DNA of 35,114 nucleotides, taken from an uncultured Eubacteriales bacterium (GTDB lineage Bacteria > Bacillota > Clostridia > Christensenellales > Aristaeellaceae). The first letter of the stretch is position 1. The number at the start of each line of letters is the position of its first letter. The position numbers and the translations under genes were made by a program. Positions 14,256 through 22,311 of this stretch are shown here, one piece after another. The notes below the pieces were generated by a model. The model saw only the letters and a list, made by a program, of their open reading frames with translations. It searched no databases and was not told the origin of the DNA. The DNA is taken from contig CACWHI010000024.1 in assembly GCA_902760595.1 (NCBI GenBank), forward strand, positions 1-35,114. Reading direction: 5' to 3'.

Positions 14256-15512
14256 TTATCTGTACTTGGCGGCAAAGGCCTTCATCGCCTTTTCGAAGCA
14301 GCCCATGGGCACCCTGGCCATGCCCGCGCCGATCAGGCCGCCCTCGTAATTGAACATGCCGCCGTGCACCGCCGGGCAGATGCCGGTCTTCAGCACCAGG
14401 CGGATGTCCACGCCCGCCGGCAGGCAGTCAAAGTCCAGGTTGGGGATAACATAATTGGGATTGCGGGTGATGCAGATATTCTCCATCTCCCGGCTCTGGG
14501 CGATGGATTCCTGCAGGCTCATGCCGCGCAGATTGCACACGATGGGGCTGGCCGCTGCGGCGATGCCGCCCATGCCGGCGCACTCCACCACGCAGCTGTC
14601 GCCGATCCAGGGCAGCTGGTCCTTCTCGGTAAACTTGGTGGAGGTATAGCGCCCCTTCATCATCGGCGCCGGCGCGGTGAACCACTGCCCGGGGAGCGCG
14701 GCGATCTTGATGCCGAATTCCACGCCGTTGCCCGCCATGGCGGTGACCATGGTCGAATACTCGATGCCGTCGGCGGCGATGGCCGCCGCGCGGGAAGCGC
14801 CCTGGCCATAGCAGTGGAAGAAGCGCGGAGTCTCCACGATGTATCTGACCGTGCGCATGATCTGCTCCTTGGGCAGGTCCAGCTCGAACAGCTGCGGGAG
14901 CACCTGTTTGTCAAACAGCAGGTCCGCCGCGGTCTGGCGCGTGTGGTTCTCATCGCCCATCTGCATACCCTCGGCCAGAATGGGCTTGATGGCGATACCG
15001 CCGTTCTTCGCCAGCATCTCCCGCATGGGCGGGAAGAGCACCTCGCGCATATAGCGCAGGTTTTCCGCGATGCCCTCGTTATACAGGCCCCAGCCGCAGA
15101 AGCCGCCCTGGAATACGGGGCCTTCGGCGGGGAAGGTGGCGGCGGTGGTGTGGTTGCGCCGGTCCTCGATCACGTTCATGGCGACGGACTTGGTGATGAT
15201 GCCGGTCCCCGCGCCGACGGTATTGTGGTTCAGCGCGGAATCGATCTTGATCTCGCCGGAGCGGATGATCTCTACGGCTTCCTTCTCATCCTTCGCCCAG
15301 CCCTCGAACAGCATGGCGGACACCATGCCGCGTTTGTGCAGCATGACCATGTCCTCGTAGTCGATCGGGGGGCCGGAATGCAGGATCATGTGATCCTCCA
15401 AGCCCTCCACGCATTCGCCCGCCGGGCGGATATCCACCCAGTACGGATCGTTTTCAGTGATACATGACGCCGCCTGCCGGTTGGCCTCGGCGATCCTCTG
15501 CTTCACATCCAC
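14256..15512 (-). CDS. DUF1116 protein (YlbE/AllG-like), second component of the FdrA system
   Basis: A 418-residue protein of the DUF1116 family. The start is the GTG at 15512 with AAGGAGGG 9 nt upstream; another GTG two codons later is possible. The N-terminal stretch ANRQAA...DPYWVDIRPAGECV and LHSGPPIDYEDM closely resembles E. coli YlbE/AllG, as does LFEGWAKDEKEA. Other marks are HNTVGAGTGI, a Gly-rich FQGGFCGWGLYNEG and the TRNPNYVIPNLDFDCLPAGV tail segment. Its length is close to the 419 residues I recall for YlbE. E. coli AllG acts with AllF and AllH in phosphorolysis of oxalurate to oxamate and carbamoyl phosphate. Here it lies between the FdrA pair and the AckA-like kinase, with gaps of 15 and 22 bp. 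No membrane segments are seen. Confidence 0.88.
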   Translation of the reverse strand: MDVKQRIAEANRQAASCITENDPYWVDIRPAGECVEGLEDHMILHSGPPIDYEDMVMLHKRGMVSAMLFEGWAKDEKEAVEIIRSGEIKIDSALNHNTVGAGTGIITKSVAMNVIEDRRNHTTAATFPAEGPVFQGGFCGWGLYNEGIAENLRYMREVLFPPMREMLAKNGGIAIKPILAEGMQMGDENHTRQTAADLLFDKQVLPQLFELDLPKEQIMRTVRYIVETPRFFHCYGQGASRAAAIAADGIEYSTMVTAMAGNGVEFGIKIAALPGQWFTAPAPMMKGRYTSTKFTEKDQLPWIGDSCVVECAGMGGIAAAASPIVCNLRGMSLQESIAQSREMENICITRNPNYVIPNLDFDCLPAGVDIRLVLKTGICPAVHGGMFNYEGGLIGAGMARVPMGCFEKAMKAFAAKYR

Positions 15513-15527
15513 CTTGCTTCGCCCTCC

Positions 15528-15710
15528 TTACAGGAATTCGTCCAGCAGGGCTTCCATTTCCTCGCTCTGCTCGTATTCAGGCACCCAGTTGATCTGCGTG
15601 CACTTGCATTTCTGATCCACTAAAGCCTGGTAAAACAGCATGATGCCCAGATTGGCCACCGCCGGCTTTTCCTGGTAGATCCCGGCTTCGTTTTTCCTGC
15701 TTTCCTGCAT
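15528..15710 (-). CDS. Small protein (60 aa) resembling the C-terminal tail of FdrA
   Basis: A 60-residue gene starting at the ATG at 15710, one base after the FdrA stop, with GGAGG about 9 nt upstream inside fdrA. The segment AVANLGIMLFYQALVDQK followed by QINWVPEYEQ resembles the NVGL...F...L...G...V.VDW.P pattern that I recall at the end of longer FdrA proteins. Its length also fits: FdrA here (504) plus this protein (60) comes close to the 555 residues I recall for E. coli FdrA. I infer that the tail module is encoded as a separate chain. The acidic end (EQSEEMEALLDEF) is probably helical. The frame, start and spacing argue for a real gene and not a broken end. Confidence 0.78.
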   Translation of the reverse strand: MQESRKNEAGIYQEKPAVANLGIMLFYQALVDQKCKCTQINWVPEYEQSEEMEALLDEFL

Positions 15711-15711
15711 A

Positions 15712-17226
15712 TCAGTGTTCCTCCAGCTTCCGGCAGACCGCCGCGCAGAGCCTCGCGCTTTCATAGTTGCTGTCCGCAACGATCACGCCGGCCTCGCGCA
15801 GCATGGCCTTGATCCTCTTCTTGTCCTGCGGGTCGTTCTCGCCGCCGCACACGGCGCAGACATACACGACGTCGGGCCGTTCCTTCATATAGGGCAGATA
15901 GCAGGAGGCGGGATCGGGCGCGACGCCGGGTCCGAGAATGATGTCCATGGCGATCAGGCCGACCTCGGGATCGGCCAGCTCCTGACGGAAGCGCTGCAGG
16001 CGCTGGGCGGGATCGAAGACGGTGTGGGGCGCTTCCGCGGTGAAATCCAGGTCACCCATATCCAGCAGGGTATGGCCCTCGCTCTGCTTATGCGTTTTCA
16101 GGCGCACCGCGTATTTAGTGTTGTCGCGGTTCGTGTGCATCACGGTATCCGGCGCGTTCGCGCGGAAGACCATCAGGGTTTCCTCAGCGAAGGTGCCGCC
16201 GGTATACAGACCGCGAAAATATTTCTTCGTCCCCGTAAAGCGCTTGGCGCAGGAATCGGCCAGCTCCTCCAGCTCCTGGTCGGTCCAGCCGATGCGCGCG
16301 CCGCCGACCCCGGCCAGACGGACGCAGGCCTTGGCGGCGTCCTGCAGGTTGAACACGCCGGTGACCCTGTGGCCCCGGTACAGCGCCTCGTCCGCGCCGA
16401 GGAATACGGCGACGACGGGCTTGGACAGCCCGTCCGCCTCGCGCAGTACCTCTTCCATGACCTCGCGGTCCGCCAGCATCGAGACCAGGCAGATGACTTT
16501 CGTGTTCTCATCCCGGTCGAGGCGCTTCATGTCCGCCTTCATGGAAACGCCGCCCACGGCTTTTTTCAGGTCGCGGCCGCCGGTGCCGAGGATGCAGGTA
16601 ACGCCGCTGCCCATTTCCTCGATCAGACATGCGACCTCCTGGGAACCCGAACCGGACGCGCCGATGATGCCGATGGGGCCGAAATTGACGATGCTGCCCG
16701 CCGCCATCGCGACGCCGCCCAGCAGACCGACGCCGGCGTCCGGCCCCATCACCAGGCAGCCGTGGTCCCTGCCGTACTCCTTGAGGGCCCGTTCGTCCTC
16801 CAGGGATACGTCCGCCGTGAACATGAACACGTCCATGTGCTTGTCGATGGCCTTGCGCGCTTCCTTCAGGGCGTATTTGCCGGGCAGGGAGATCTGCACG
16901 ACGTCGTATTCGCCGTCTTCCAGCTCGCTCACGTCGCGGTACGCCCTCTGATGCTGGCTGGCGCCGCCCGCCAGTGTGCTCATGGCGGCGTCGAACGCGG
17001 TCTTCAGGTCGGCCTCGGTGTCGCACTCCAGCGCGATCATCAGGTCGTTCTTGGTAATATTGTCGGGAAGGTCATAGCCCTCGTCCCGAAGCATATCGAT
17101 GTTCTGCTTCGTGCCCATCCCGCAGTTGGCGGCGCGCACGTCGTCCCGCTCCTCCAGCCGGACGGCGACGCCCATCAGCATGACGGAATCCATATACCGG
17201 TTGGGCACCACAAATACCTTTTTCAT
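15712..17226 (-). CDS. fdrA: FdrA family protein (AllF-like), succinyl-CoA synthetase-like fold
   Basis: A 504-residue FdrA-family protein. The ATG at 17226 overlaps the stop of the flavoprotein gene as ATGA. The family is related to the alpha subunit of succinyl-CoA synthetase. The glycine-rich nucleotide/phosphate-binding loop GPIGIIGASGSGSQE is at residues 183-197 and TGGRDL at 215-220. The N-terminal ~130 residues hold the FdrA-specific domain (SVMLMGVAVRLEERDDV..., ISLPGKYALKEARKAID). The phosphohistidine of succinyl-CoA synthetase is not evident. FdrA was first named as a suppressor of dominant-negative FtsH. It was later recognised as AllF, a component of oxamate carbamoyltransferase, which makes carbamoyl phosphate. 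In this operon it probably takes part in an acyl or carbamoyl transfer to phosphate, feeding the kinase at 13061. The chain ends earlier than in E. coli; the missing tail seems to be the next gene. Confidence 0.9.
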   Translation of the reverse strand: MKKVFVVPNRYMDSVMLMGVAVRLEERDDVRAANCGMGTKQNIDMLRDEGYDLPDNITKNDLMIALECDTEADLKTAFDAAMSTLAGGASQHQRAYRDVSELEDGEYDVVQISLPGKYALKEARKAIDKHMDVFMFTADVSLEDERALKEYGRDHGCLVMGPDAGVGLLGGVAMAAGSIVNFGPIGIIGASGSGSQEVACLIEEMGSGVTCILGTGGRDLKKAVGGVSMKADMKRLDRDENTKVICLVSMLADREVMEEVLREADGLSKPVVAVFLGADEALYRGHRVTGVFNLQDAAKACVRLAGVGGARIGWTDQELEELADSCAKRFTGTKKYFRGLYTGGTFAEETLMVFRANAPDTVMHTNRDNTKYAVRLKTHKQSEGHTLLDMGDLDFTAEAPHTVFDPAQRLQRFRQELADPEVGLIAMDIILGPGVAPDPASCYLPYMKERPDVVYVCAVCGGENDPQDKKRIKAMLREAGVIVADSNYESARLCAAVCRKLEEH

Positions 17227-18812
17227 GCCTCTAATTCAGCCCTTTCCGCGGCCATATGTCCGGAAGCGTCCTTCCGGATCACGACCCTGTATTCGTTACG
17301 CTCCCGTTCCGGATGATCGCCCCGCACGTGGCAGCCCACGGTTTCCCGGCGCTCCCGGGCAGCCAAAAGCACCATCAGTGCGGTGGTCAGGTCGTTCCTC
17401 AGCCGCATCGCGAGGAAGCCTTCCTCCGCGCCGCTTCCGCGCGTCGCTTCCGCCTCGGAAAGCAGCGGCTGTAGCGTGCCAATGCCTTCTGTAAGCCCTT
17501 CCTCCGTGCGGATGACATGGGCGCTTTCCCAGAGTGTCCGCTGCATCCGGCTGCGCGCCTCCGCCAGCGCGTCCGCCGCGGGCGCGCCGTCTCCGGCGGG
17601 AAGGTCCACGGCAGTTTCGGACGCTTCTCTCTGCCGGGAAGCGTAATCGGCGGCGGCCTTGCCGGCCAGCCTGCCGAAGACCAGCGTTTCCAGTCCGGCG
17701 CTCCCGCCGATCCGGTTGGCGCCGTGAATGCCTCCGGTCACCTCTCCGCAGGCGAAGAGGCCGTCCAGCGTGGTGCGGCCGTGCTCGTCGATGCGGACGC
17801 CGCCCAGGGAGGTGTGCGGGGCAGGCGCCAGCTCGATCATCTGGCGCTTGATATCGATGCCCACGTCCATGTAGCGCTTGACGTACATCGGATAATCGCG
17901 GTCCAGGCGGTCGGGATCCACCCCGGTGATATCCATGTAAACGCCGCCGTGCTCCGTTCCCTTGCCGGAGGCGATCTCCGCTGCGATGCGGCGAGCGAGG
18001 ATGTCCTTTCCGACGCGTTCGGCCTCAGGCCCGTACCTGAGCATGAAGCGTTCGCCCTCTTTGTTGCGCAGCACCGCGCCTTCGAAGAACAGGGTGGTGA
18101 TCATGCTCGTGCCGTTGAGGGCGGGCGGCCATACGGAGGCGCTGGGCTCGAACTGGATGAACTCCATGTCGCACAGCTCCGCGCCGGCCTCGTAGGCCAT
18201 GGCACAGCCGTCGCCGCCCGAATCGCGCTTGTTGGTCGTAATGGGAAAGATGCCGCAGAAACCGCCGCTGCACAGGACGACGGCCCGGGCAAATATGGGC
18301 GTCCAAGCCTTTTTCCGCTGATCGAACACCAGCGCGCCGCATACGCGGCCGTCCTGCCTGAGCAGCCGTACGGCGCGGGCGTGGGGCAGCTGTCTCAGCT
18401 TGCCCGCGGTCAGCGCGCGCAGCTTTTCCAGTACCGCCACGCCGGTCTCGTTGCCGATGGAAATGACGCGCGGATAGCTGGCGCCGAGCGGGCGGATGGC
18501 CTGGTACTCGCCCGCATCCGTCATGTTGAAGGAAAGCCCCAGCCTCCGCAGCTCGTCGAAGATGACGCCGCTGTTCTCGCACAGCGCCCTGGCCAGCCGC
18601 GGGTCACTCAGCCCCTGGCCGCTCCTCAGCGTATCCTCTAAGAACACCTCGGCGCTGTCGCCCGGCCGCACCGGGTGGTTGAAGCCGTGTACCCAGGGGG
18701 AAGCGCCGGAACCATCCAGCACCATCAGCGTATCAAGGCCCTGAGAAAGAGTCTCGCGGGCAGCCATCATGCCCGCAAGACCTCCTCCCAATATCAGACA
18801 ATCGGTTTTCAT
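17223..18812 (-). CDS. FAD-binding protein, fumarate reductase/succinate dehydrogenase flavoprotein-like
   Basis: A 529-residue flavoprotein of the fumarate reductase/L-aspartate oxidase superfamily. The N-terminal dinucleotide fold is CLILGGGLAGMMAARE (Gly9, 11 and 14). The substrate-domain segments include VLCSGGFCGIFPITTNKRDSGG then GDGCAMAYEAGAELCDMEFIQFEP. The conserved HTSLGGVRIDEHGRTTLDGL is followed by LFACGEVTGGIHGANRIGG, the FAD-contact signature. The C-terminal helical domain (about 410-510) resembles that of succinate dehydrogenase flavoproteins. There is no Tat or Sec signal, so it is a cytosolic form, probably without the membrane partners. It starts 2 bp after the IlvD-type gene and overlaps fdrA by 4 bp. 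It may reduce an unsaturated acid or oxidise an alpha-position. The substrate is unknown. Confidence 0.9.
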   Translation of the reverse strand: MKTDCLILGGGLAGMMAARETLSQGLDTLMVLDGSGASPWVHGFNHPVRPGDSAEVFLEDTLRSGQGLSDPRLARALCENSGVIFDELRRLGLSFNMTDAGEYQAIRPLGASYPRVISIGNETGVAVLEKLRALTAGKLRQLPHARAVRLLRQDGRVCGALVFDQRKKAWTPIFARAVVLCSGGFCGIFPITTNKRDSGGDGCAMAYEAGAELCDMEFIQFEPSASVWPPALNGTSMITTLFFEGAVLRNKEGERFMLRYGPEAERVGKDILARRIAAEIASGKGTEHGGVYMDITGVDPDRLDRDYPMYVKRYMDVGIDIKRQMIELAPAPHTSLGGVRIDEHGRTTLDGLFACGEVTGGIHGANRIGGSAGLETLVFGRLAGKAAADYASRQREASETAVDLPAGDGAPAADALAEARSRMQRTLWESAHVIRTEEGLTEGIGTLQPLLSEAEATRGSGAEEGFLAMRLRNDLTTALMVLLAARERRETVGCHVRGDHPERERNEYRVVIRKDASGHMAAERAELEA

Positions 18813-18814
18813 GC

Positions 18815-20491
18815 TCAGACGTCCCAGATGCCGCCCTTGGCCATGGAGCCCACGTTCTTGGAGAACAGGCGCAGGTAGCGCTGGTAATCCTTGCCGGGGA
18901 ACTCCCAGTGGAAGGCGTCCAGGCGGGCCTTCAGCTCATCGTCAGGGATGCAAAGGTTGATGTTGCGCTCCGGGATGTCGATGGCGATCATATCGTTTTC
19001 CTTGACGACCGCCAGCGGGCTGCCCAGCGCGGCCTCCGGGCTCACGTAACCGACGGAGAGTCCGCTGGTGCCGCCGGAGAAGCGGCCGTCCGTCACGATG
19101 GCGCAGGAGTGGTACAGCGCGGGCTGGCCCTTCAGCTCCTCCTGGAAGGTGAAAGCGGTGGTGCCGAAGCGGCCCTTCAGACCCAGGAAGCGCAGCACGC
19201 ACGCGTCGCCTTCATGGATCCTGCCGCCGCGCAGCGCGTCCAGCGCGTCCTGCAGGCTGTCGAATACGCGGGCGGGCCCTTTGAAGCGCATCAGGTTGGA
19301 GGGCACAGCCGCGATCTTGATGATGGAGCCCTCCGGCGCCAGGTTGCCGTACAGCACGCCCAGGCCCGGCTCCTTCATCACGGGATTGTCCAGGGTGCGG
19401 ATGCAGTCGTCGTTATAGATGACGGCGTTTTCCACGTTCTCGCGGACCGTCTTGCCGTTGACGGTCATGCAGTCGCCGTTCAGCTTGGGCAGCAGGTTCT
19501 TCATCAGCGCGGGCATACCGCCGGCCAGGTCGAAATCCTTCACCGAATACTCGCCGCCGGGCATCAAGTGGCTCAGCAGCGGCACGGTGTTGCTCATCTC
19601 GTCGAACACCTTCCACCAGGGCAGGTCATACCCGGCCTCCTGGGCGATGGCGGGCAGGTGCAGGATCAGGTTGGAGGAGCCGGCCACGGCCATATCCACG
19701 GCGATGGCGTTGCGGATGGATTCCGGTGTGATGATCTGGCGCGCGGTGATGCCCTCGCGCACCATTTCCATGATGCGCTTGCCCGCGCGGTAGGACAGGT
19801 TACGGATCTCGCTGGACACGGCGCTCATGGAGGAGTTGCCGGGCAGCGTCATGCCCATGGCCTCCGCCATCATGCACATGGAGTTCGCGGTGGTCATGGA
19901 GGTGCAGCCGCCGCAGATGCCCCAGCTGTGGGTGATCAGGCCGTTGTACAGGTCGGGGTCGATCTTGCCTTCCGCCATGGCGCCTACCTTGTCCTGCGCG
20001 CGGATATGCACGACCTCCTTACCGCGGAAGGTGCCCAGGGGCATATAGCCGCCGGTGACGATGATGGTGGGGATATCCAGGCGCGCCGCGCCCATCAGGT
20101 GGCCGGGCACGATGGAGTCGCAGGTGGACAGCATGACCATGCCGTCAAAGAAGTTGCCGTCCACGGTCAGCTCGACCTGGTCGGCGATGGAATTGCGGGA
20201 GGGAACCTCGATATACTTGGGATCCTTCAGCACCATGCCGTCGCAGATGGCGGTGGTCATGACCTCCAGGGGAAGACCTCCGGCCTCGCGGATGCCCTGC
20301 TTGACGCGCTCAGCCAGCTGATTCAGGTGCACGTGGCCGGGATTGTACTCGTTCCAGCTGTCCACGACGGCGATCAGCGGGCGGTGCAGCTCCTCCTCAG
20401 TGTAGCCCATGCCCAACATCAGTCCGCGGCGGCATTCCGCTGCCTCGCCGAATTCCCAGCAGCTGCGCATATCCTCGTATTTCCGTGCCAT
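18815..20491 (-). CDS. IlvD/Edd-family dehydratase, probably acting on a sugar acid
   Basis: A 558-residue Fe-S dehydratase of the dihydroxy-acid/6-phosphogluconate dehydratase family. The ATG at 20491 has AAGGAGG 7 nt upstream. Family marks are SWNEYNPGHVHL (residues 45-56, the PGH type without the first Cys of many members), AICDGM (Cys83), STCDSIVPGH (Cys124) and GICGGCTSMTTANSM (Cys193, Cys196). TDGRFSGGTSGLSVGYVSPE is near the C-terminus and carries the catalytic Ser. The Lys that is carbamylated to bind Mg in characterised members (CDK) is Ser126 here, and the RG-type loop after GRFSG is also changed. It follows the SDR gene by 56 bp. In context it would make a 2-keto-3-deoxy acid for the aldolase at 1-183. 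Branched-chain amino acid synthesis is unlikely because no other ilv gene is present. Confidence 0.9.
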   Translation of the reverse strand: MARKYEDMRSCWEFGEAAECRRGLMLGMGYTEEELHRPLIAVVDSWNEYNPGHVHLNQLAERVKQGIREAGGLPLEVMTTAICDGMVLKDPKYIEVPSRNSIADQVELTVDGNFFDGMVMLSTCDSIVPGHLMGAARLDIPTIIVTGGYMPLGTFRGKEVVHIRAQDKVGAMAEGKIDPDLYNGLITHSWGICGGCTSMTTANSMCMMAEAMGMTLPGNSSMSAVSSEIRNLSYRAGKRIMEMVREGITARQIITPESIRNAIAVDMAVAGSSNLILHLPAIAQEAGYDLPWWKVFDEMSNTVPLLSHLMPGGEYSVKDFDLAGGMPALMKNLLPKLNGDCMTVNGKTVRENVENAVIYNDDCIRTLDNPVMKEPGLGVLYGNLAPEGSIIKIAAVPSNLMRFKGPARVFDSLQDALDALRGGRIHEGDACVLRFLGLKGRFGTTAFTFQEELKGQPALYHSCAIVTDGRFSGGTSGLSVGYVSPEAALGSPLAVVKENDMIAIDIPERNINLCIPDDELKARLDAFHWEFPGKDYQRYLRLFSKNVGSMAKGGIWDV

Positions 20492-20547
20492 GATGTTTCC
20501 TCCTTCGATTGTATATAAAATATGAAATGAAAACCCGTGGATCCGGA

Positions 20548-21339
20548 TCAGTACTCGTCCTCGAGCATGCAGTCGATCGCGCCGTCGATGGACTGGCCGC
20601 CGTCGATGAAGATCGTCTGGCCCACGATGAAGCGGCTCTTCTCCTTATCGGCCAGGAACTGGATCATATGCACGATGTCCATGGGCTGACCGCCGTGGCC
20701 GGCCGGGATCTTGCGGTTGAAGCCGTTGATATCCCGCTCGCTGTAGCGGCTCATGATCTTGGTGTAGATGAGGCCGGGGGCGATACAGTTCACGTTGATG
20801 CCGTACTTGATCAGCTCGACCGCGATGGATTTGGTGAACATGTTCAGTCCGGCCTTGCCGGCGGAGTAGGGCAGGGGCTTGCGGCGCACCCAGGTGACCA
20901 GGCTGTGGATGGAGGAGATGTTGATGATGGAGCCCTGGATGCCGTTCTCGATCATGTTCTTTGCGGCGATCTGGCTGCAGTAGGCCGCGGAGGAGAGATT
21001 GAGGGCGATCTGGCTGTCCCAGTAATCCATCGGCATGTCCACGAAGCCGCCCTTGGGCATCTTGAGCGCGCCGCCCGCGTTGTTGACCAGGACGTCGATA
21101 TGGCCGAAATGCGCGAGGAAGGCATTCAGCATCCGCTCGCAGTCCTCGCGCTTGCTGACGTCCGCCTGATACACCTGCGCGTCAGCGCCGTAGGCGCGGC
21201 ACTTTTCCGCGACCTCCGCCGCGCCGTCCGGGGATTTGCAGTAGTTGATCCCCACGTCGTAGCCGTCCTTGGCAAAGGCTTCCGCGCACGCCGCGCCGAT
21301 CCCGTGGGAGGAACCGGTTATCAGAATCGTCTTCTTCAT
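20548..21339 (-). CDS. Short-chain dehydrogenase/reductase (SDR)
   Basis: A 263-residue classical SDR. The cofactor motif TGSSHGIG is at residues 8-15, NNAG at 86-89, and the catalytic Ser and YSAGK at 142-143 and 158-162. The C-terminal substrate-side segments include NCIAPGLIYTKIM and FIDGGQSIDG. The acidic or basic residue choice after strand 2 (NYCKSPD) suggests NADP(H), though this is uncertain. The ATG overlaps the stop of the hydrolase gene as ATGA, with AGGAG upstream inside that gene. In sugar catabolic operons such SDRs oxidise a sugar to a lactone or a sugar acid to a keto acid. Here it directly precedes the dehydratase, so it probably supplies or removes that enzyme's substrate. 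It is also close to 3-oxoacyl-ACP reductases, which context argues against. Confidence 0.93.
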   Translation of the reverse strand: MKKTILITGSSHGIGAACAEAFAKDGYDVGINYCKSPDGAAEVAEKCRAYGADAQVYQADVSKREDCERMLNAFLAHFGHIDVLVNNAGGALKMPKGGFVDMPMDYWDSQIALNLSSAAYCSQIAAKNMIENGIQGSIINISSIHSLVTWVRRKPLPYSAGKAGLNMFTKSIAVELIKYGINVNCIAPGLIYTKIMSRYSERDINGFNRKIPAGHGGQPMDIVHMIQFLADKEKSRFIVGQTIFIDGGQSIDGAIDCMLEDEY

Positions 21340-22211
21340 CCCTCACCGCTCCTTTTCATGTATTCCGTGACTGTATAAAGAGGTAAAAACAGGTAACGGG
21401 GTTCCACCCCGCCCACATTCCGGATCAGGCTCCTGGCGATCAGAGGCGCGTCGGAGACGCCGGCGGCCAGCATCCCCTGCACGAAGCCTTCGTCGTGTTG
21501 GTGACAGGCCGCGCAGGTTTCCAGAAACGCCCTGCTGGCTTCCCTGCCGAGGGCCTGCGGCCCCAGGGGCAGATAGGGATGACCGCACACGATGTTGTCG
21601 ATCTCCATGCCCATCAGGCGGTGGAGCGTCTGGCCGTACGCGGCGGCGTCCATCAGCAGGGCGCAGCCCTGGGCCACGGTCCCGTTCATCTGGAGGGAAT
21701 CGCCGGTGATCAGCGTGTTCGTTCTCGGATCCAGAAAGCAGCAGCTGTCCGCGTCGTGGCCCGGCGTATGCAGCATCGTGATCTCGCCCAGACGCTCCCC
21801 GTCGCGCAGCAGCCGGTCCGGCTCCGCGCCGTCCAGCCGCGTCGGCGTCGGCGCGCTGTATCCGGGAAAGCGGGCCCGGATCTCCGCGGAGTAGGCCAGC
21901 GGATCCCGCATGTGGGCGAGGGAGCCTTCGAACACGGCCACCTTCAGGTGCGGCGCCAGCGCCTTCAGGCGGCTGCAGCCCCCAACGTGGTCCCCGTGGA
22001 TATGGGTGAAGGTGAGCCACGTGATATCGCTGAGCGAGAGGGAAAGCTGCCCGAGCGCGGGGACGATGCAGCTGACGACGGTTTCGGCGCAGCCGCCGCT
22101 GTCGATCAGGATGTTTTCTTTCCCGGTGATCAGCACGCAGCCGGTCCAGCAGCCAGTGAACGGCACGGCCAGCCGGTATACGTGTTCGGCAAGACGGATG
22201 AATCCTTCCAA
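21336..22211 (-). CDS. Metallo-beta-lactamase-fold hydrolase, first gene of the FdrA operon
   Basis: A 291-residue MBL-fold protein. I place the start at the TTG at 22211 because AGGAGG lies 8 nt before it; the longer frame reaching 22274 would start inside the promoter's -35. The zinc-binding HIHGDH is at residues 70-75, followed by LHTPGHDADSCCFLD (third His and Asp region) and ITGDSLQMNG (Asp ligand). A His in VCGHPY completes the usual set. The N-terminal strand pair (CVLITGKENILIDSGG) is typical. Family members hydrolyse thioesters, lactones or phosphodiesters; a lactonase role before the SDR/dehydratase steps would fit but is inference. It is the promoter-proximal gene of a ten-gene operon and overlaps the SDR start by 4 bp. 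Confidence 0.9.
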   Translation of the reverse strand: MEGFIRLAEHVYRLAVPFTGCWTGCVLITGKENILIDSGGCAETVVSCIVPALGQLSLSLSDITWLTFTHIHGDHVGGCSRLKALAPHLKVAVFEGSLAHMRDPLAYSAEIRARFPGYSAPTPTRLDGAEPDRLLRDGERLGEITMLHTPGHDADSCCFLDPRTNTLITGDSLQMNGTVAQGCALLMDAAAYGQTLHRLMGMEIDNIVCGHPYLPLGPQALGREASRAFLETCAACHQHDEGFVQGMLAAGVSDAPLIARSLIRNVGGVEPRYLFLPLYTVTEYMKRSGEG

Positions 22212-22245
22212 AACACAGTCCTCCTGTGTATGACTTGTTAGACAT

Positions 22246-22274
22246 ATTATAGTGTTTTTCGGCGCCGTCCTCAA
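22246..22274 (-). promoter_or_regulatory. Sigma-A-like promoter of the ten-gene FdrA operon
   Basis: On the minus strand TTGAGG (22274-22269) and a perfect TATAAT (22251-22246) are separated by 17 bp. A start near 22239 leaves a leader of about 28 nt, which holds the ribosome binding site for the TTG start at 22211. No other strong promoter or terminator was seen between 22211 and 11784, so this is probably the only main promoter. Confidence 0.75.
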
Positions 22275-22311
22275 TATAAATCAAATTTGCCGGCCCGAAC
22301 AAAATATCGTC

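Noticed and set aside
18815..20491. Branched-chain amino acid biosynthesis as the role of the IlvD-type protein
   Set aside because: No ilvB, ilvC or leu genes are nearby. The operon holds an SDR, a hydrolase and flavoproteins, and the Mg-site Lys is missing.
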